Below, piece by piece: positions 6,122 through 8,438 of a stretch of 8,438 nucleotides of DNA. This stretch comes from Bacteroidetes bacterium UBA4416 (GTDB taxonomy: Bacteria > Bacteroidota > Bacteroidia > B-17B0 > Aurantibacillaceae), in NCBI GenBank assembly GCA_002390745.1, contig DGQK01000009.1:1-8438 (forward strand), given 5' to 3'. The notes under the pieces were generated by a model that searched no databases, was not told where the DNA came from, and saw only the letters and a program-made list of their open reading frames with translations. The stretch's first letter is position 1, and each line of letters opens with the position of its first letter. Made by a program: the position numbers and the translations under genes.

Positions 6122-7818
6122 TAAAATTTAAAATCAAAACCAAGCTGAGCCTGGGTCTGGGATTTCTCTTTGCTGTCATTATCGGCATCGGGAGCGTAGG
6201 CGCCAATTACATTTACACCATTGCCAGGGAATCGAAGGAGATTCTCAAGGATAATTACGAATCTGTCCAGTACGTCAGGCGGATGATGCAGGACCTGGAT
6301 GCTTCCGGTGCCGATAGCGGCCTGTTTTTTAAAAGCTTTGAAGCCAACCTGAAATTGCAGGAGGATAACCTGACGGAAAGCGGGGAGAAAGAATATACGG
6401 CCCTGGTGCGGGAGGAGCTTGGCCGGATGAAAGAAAAAGGCATCACCGCGGAAGGTGTGGCCGCGCTGAAGAAAAACCTGTATAAAATAACGGATCTGAA
6501 CATGCAGGCCATTCTGAGAAAGAATGATCAGGCGCAGGTGAAGGCCGACAACGTGCTGACGTATATGGGAGCCATCGGGGGAATTTGTTTTTTGATCGTG
6601 TTTACCTTTATCATTAACTTCCCCGGCTACATTGCCGATCCTATCCGGGAGCTGACCCGGGGCATCAAGCAGATCTCGGACAAGAACTACCACCAGCGCC
6701 TGCACTTTCAATCCAATGACGAGTTCGGTGAGCTGGCAGATGCCTTTAATGCGATGGCCGAAAAACTGGAGCAGTATGAGAACAGCAACCTTGCCAGGAT
6801 CCTGTTTGAAAAGACCCGGATCGAAACCATCATCAACCAGATGAAAGATGCGATCATCGGCCTGAATGAGAAGCGGGTGATCTTATTTGCCAATCTCAAG
6901 GCCACACAACTACTGGGCTTGCAGGAGCAGGACCTGATCGGGAAGTATGCGCCCGATGTGGCGCTGCACAACGACCTCATGCGCCTCTTGCTCACAAACG
7001 AGCCCGCGCTGAAGCCTGTCAAGATCTTTGCCGATGAGAAGGAGAGTTATTTTACCAGGGAAAGCATCTCCATCGTTTCTGAGGAGAAATCCATCGGGGA
7101 GGTAATTCTGTTGAAGAACATCACCGCTTTCCAGGAGCTCGACCAGGCAAAAACAAATTTCATCGCCACGATCTCGCACGAGCTGAAAACGCCGATCGCA
7201 TCCATCAAGCTCAGCTCGAAGTTGCTGGAAGACGCACGGGTAGGGGACCTGAACGAAGAGCAGCGGCAGCTGGTCGGCCATATCAAAGGCGATTCGGAAA
7301 GGCTGCTGAAGATCACGGCCGAAGTGCTGAACATGGCGCAGGTAGAAACCGGGAAGATCCAGCTGAATTTTCAAACCGTAGAGCCGAAAGATATTGTGGA
7401 CTACGCGGTAGATGCTTTGAAATTTCAGGCAGAGCAAAAACGCCTTGCCATGGAGCTGGAACTGGAGGAGGGCTTGCCGGCGGTAAATGCCGATCTGGAA
7501 AAAACAGCCTGGGTGATGGTCAACCTGTTGAGCAATGCCATCCGCTATTCTCCGGAGGAGGGAACCATACGTCTTAGTGTAGTTAAGGAGAAAAGCACGG
7601 TGCGCTTCTCAATCCGCGACTCCGGCAAAGGCATCGATCCGCAATACCAGGATAAAATTTTCGATAAGTTTTTCCGGGTGCCCGGAAGCCATCAAAACGG
7701 CACGGGGCTTGGGCTTGCCATCGCAAAGGAATTTATGGCCGCACAAAACGGAGAGATCGGAGTGATGAGTAAGCCGGGGGAAGGCACCACCTTTTACATT
7801 CAGCTCCCGCTGGCTTAA
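6118..7818 (+). CDS. Membrane sensor histidine kinase, HAMP-PAS-HisKA-HATPase, KdpD partner
   Basis: A 566-residue inner-membrane kinase. Membrane helix 1 is near residues 9-33, a helical extracytoplasmic sensor domain runs ~34-145, and helix 2 is near 147-170. Then HAMP (~168-222, with DPIRELTRGIKQIS and DEFGELADAFNAMAEKL), PAS (~231-335), HisKA with H-box ATISHELKTPIAS (phospho-acceptor His354), and HATPase with N-box NLLSNAIRYS (469-478), G1 DSGKGI (501-506), F-box IFDKFFR (514-520) and G2 GTGLGL (528-533). All catalytic motifs are intact. It overlaps kdpD by four bases, so it very likely supplies the kinase half missing from that protein. The sensor domain differs from classical KdpD, which has four short-looped helices, so the stimulus may differ too. 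No response regulator follows; the next 345 bases are non-coding. Confidence 0.95.
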   Translation: MIKFKIKTKLSLGLGFLFAVIIGIGSVGANYIYTIARESKEILKDNYESVQYVRRMMQDLDASGADSGLFFKSFEANLKLQEDNLTESGEKEYTALVREELGRMKEKGITAEGVAALKKNLYKITDLNMQAILRKNDQAQVKADNVLTYMGAIGGICFLIVFTFIINFPGYIADPIRELTRGIKQISDKNYHQRLHFQSNDEFGELADAFNAMAEKLEQYENSNLARILFEKTRIETIINQMKDAIIGLNEKRVILFANLKATQLLGLQEQDLIGKYAPDVALHNDLMRLLLTNEPALKPVKIFADEKESYFTRESISIVSEEKSIGEVILLKNITAFQELDQAKTNFIATISHELKTPIASIKLSSKLLEDARVGDLNEEQRQLVGHIKGDSERLLKITAEVLNMAQVETGKIQLNFQTVEPKDIVDYAVDALKFQAEQKRLAMELELEEGLPAVNADLEKTAWVMVNLLSNAIRYSPEEGTIRLSVVKEKSTVRFSIRDSGKGIDPQYQDKIFDKFFRVPGSHQNGTGLGLAIAKEFMAAQNGEIGVMSKPGEGTTFYIQLPLA

Positions 7819-7824
7819 GCTTCC

Positions 7825-7898
7825 CGCAGATCGCGCAGATACCGCAGGCCGGATCCGTTCTGATTCCCCTCTTTTAAAGAGGGGTGGCCGCAGGCCGG
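7825..7898. repeat. Short-repeat block with a palindrome after the kinase gene
   Basis: Three 9-base units begin at 7825, 7834 and 7843 (CGCAGATCG, CGCAGATAC, CGCAGGCCG). CCGCAGGCCGG occurs twice, at 7842-7852 and 7888-7898. Between them CCCCTCTTT (7866-7874) and AAAGAGGGG (7876-7884) form a perfect 9-bp inverted repeat around one base, followed by GGCCGCAGGCC (7886-7896). The CCCCTC...GAGGGG plus GGCC...GGCC pattern resembles a dispersed intergenic repeat I recall from Bacteroidota. The palindrome could also end the ynfA-kup-kdpD-kinase transcript, but no strong T-run follows, so a terminator is not called. Confidence 0.6.
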
Positions 7899-7925
7899 GG
7901 TGTTTGTTCCCTATGATTCTATTTG

Positions 7926-8027
7926 GTTTTTCATCTCCCCGGTTTCCGCAATTTCTCTCTGCGCTTTGCGGTTAACTTGTTGTGTCATTCTGCTCCCGAT
8001 GACTCTGTGTTGTTTTTCATCTCCCCG
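7926..8027. repeat. Two 16-base direct repeats, 86 bases apart
   Basis: GTTTTTCATCTCCCCG occurs at 7926-7941 and exactly again at 8012-8027. Each is followed by a related stretch (TTTCCGCAATTTCTCTCTGC and AACTCCGCGAAATCTGC), so the copies are parts of a longer diverged unit. The segment CTCTGCGCTTTGCGGTTAA after the first copy resembles another dispersed intergenic motif seen in many genomes. No ORF or RNA gene is recognised in 7819-8163. Confidence 0.6.
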
Positions 8028-8091
8028 TAACTCCGCGAAATCTGCAAAAAAAAACGACTACTGACACAGGGCTGTCACTTCGCCGTTCTAG

Positions 8092-8122
8092 TTTTACATC
8101 ATAAACCAAACCTGTATCTTAG
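8092..8122 (+). promoter_or_regulatory. Candidate Bacteroidota-type promoter for the YdeI-family gene
   Basis: TTTT (8092-8095) and TATCTTAG (8115-8122) are separated by 19 bases. The known Bacteroidota consensus is TTTG, 19-21 bases, TAnnTTTG, so each element has one mismatch. Transcription would begin near 8128-8130, about 35 bases before the ATG at 8164. It is the only such site I could place convincingly in the window. Confidence 0.4.
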
Positions 8123-8163
8123 TTCGGCGGAATCCGGGCGATCAGCAGGCCAAGCTAAAACAC

Positions 8164-8438
8164 ATGGAAAAAAAAGAAACGGAACAGATCTATCCAGCAA
8201 GCCCTCAGGAATGGCGCAGCTGGCTGCAAAAGAACCACGCCAAAAAAGACGCAGTGTGGGTGGTATTTTACAAGAAGAGCTCCGGAAAGCCCACGCTTAG
8301 CTGGAGCGAGGCTGTAGACCAGGCCCTCTGCTTCGGCTGGATTGACAGTACTAAAAAAACGCTGGACCATGAAGCGTCCATCCAGGTGCTTTTCGCTTTG
8401 CGTTTGCTAAAAAACTGGATGGACGCTTCATGGTCCAG
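8164..8438 (+). CDS. YdeI/OmpD-associated family protein, 3' end cut by the window
   Basis: From ATG 8164 the frame reads MEKKETEQIYPASPQEWRSW, then LQKNHAKKDAVWVVFYKKSSGKP and LSWSEAVDQALCFGWIDSTKK. These are the N-terminal signatures of the YdeI family, including the block SWSEAVDxALCFGWIDS. The molecular function of the family is unsettled. Residues through TLDHEASIQ still look normal, but the family then expects something like FFSKRKPKSxWSKxNK, and the sequence instead reads VLFALRLLKNWMDASWS. This change coincides with the inverted repeat 8362-8438, so the last ~25 codons may be wrong or the gene may be disrupted. The frame has no stop before the edge. A candidate promoter lies at 8092-8122. 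The identity of the first ~65 residues is firm. Confidence 0.85.
   Translation, partial: MEKKETEQIYPASPQEWRSWLQKNHAKKDAVWVVFYKKSSGKPTLSWSEAVDQALCFGWIDSTKKTLDHEASIQVLFALRLLKNWMDASWS
8362..8438. repeat. Perfect 24-bp inverted repeat ending at the last base
   Basis: Bases 8362-8385 (beginning CTGGACCATGAAGC) and 8415-8438 are exact reverse complements around a 29-base spacer (8386-8414). The outer end meets the window edge, so the arms may be longer than seen. It lies inside the YdeI-family gene where the protein stops resembling the family. A fold-back assembly or amplification artefact at a contig end is as likely as a real hairpin. Confidence 0.85.

Noticed and set aside
6067..6711. 214-codon open frame on the - strand
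   Set aside because: It lies wholly over kdpD/kinase coding sequence, whose + strand frames have full family motifs; the - frame shows no domain and arises from codon bias.
6910..7437. 175-codon open frame on the - strand
   Set aside because: It is antisense to the PAS and HisKA region of the kinase and has no recognisable features.
7825..7852. Tandem 9-base units as a CRISPR array
   Set aside because: Units are too short, have no unique spacers, and there are no cas genes.
8155..8370. 71-codon - strand frame at the right end
   Set aside because: It is antisense to the YdeI-family gene, whose + frame matches its family clearly.

Overview
The window reads as chromosomal DNA from a Bacteroidota bacterium, probably near Chitinophagaceae or Sphingobacteriaceae. 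This is inferred from four things: an outer-membrane beta-barrel protein encoded beside potassium-transport genes, a KdpD sensor split from its kinase, weak or absent Shine-Dalgarno sequences with one plausible -33/-7 promoter of Bacteroidota type, and intergenic repeats of a kind common in that phylum. All recognisable genes lie on the + strand.

Layout. At 1-537 is the 3' part of kdpC, so kdpA and kdpB presumably lie to the left. At 538-1038 is a 500-base gap holding an inverted pair of related repeats (about 618-860), then a perfect 15-bp hairpin (887-923) and a smaller hairpin (1000-1020) just before the next gene. At 1039-2415 is a secreted beta-barrel, porin-like protein that ends at a strong intrinsic terminator (2441-2485). 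A doubtful short ORF (2493-2648) follows. Then come ynfA (2677-3006), kup (3054-4988), kdpD N-terminal part (4988-6121) and a membrane histidine kinase (6118-7818). Kup/kdpD share one base and kdpD/kinase share four, so these three are almost certainly one translationally coupled unit, with ynfA 47 bases upstream. At 7819-8163 is a gap rich in short repeats with a candidate promoter. At 8164 a YdeI-family gene starts; it runs off the right edge inside a perfect 24-bp inverted repeat that ends on the last base.

How it fits together. The locus is a potassium homeostasis cluster: the ATP-driven Kdp pump (KdpC visible), a proton-coupled Kup-type carrier, a possible outer-membrane entry pore, and a two-protein sensor made of cytosolic KdpD (P-loop domain plus universal-stress-like domain) and a separate membrane kinase with HAMP, PAS and catalytic domains. 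No response regulator is visible; it may lie upstream of kdpA or elsewhere. Joining kup directly to the sensor genes, with kdpC and the porin as a separate block, is the most notable gene-level feature. The most notable non-coding features are the hairpin whose right arm could instead pair with the porin start codon, the inverted repeat pair, and the fold-back at the right edge, which may be an assembly artefact.
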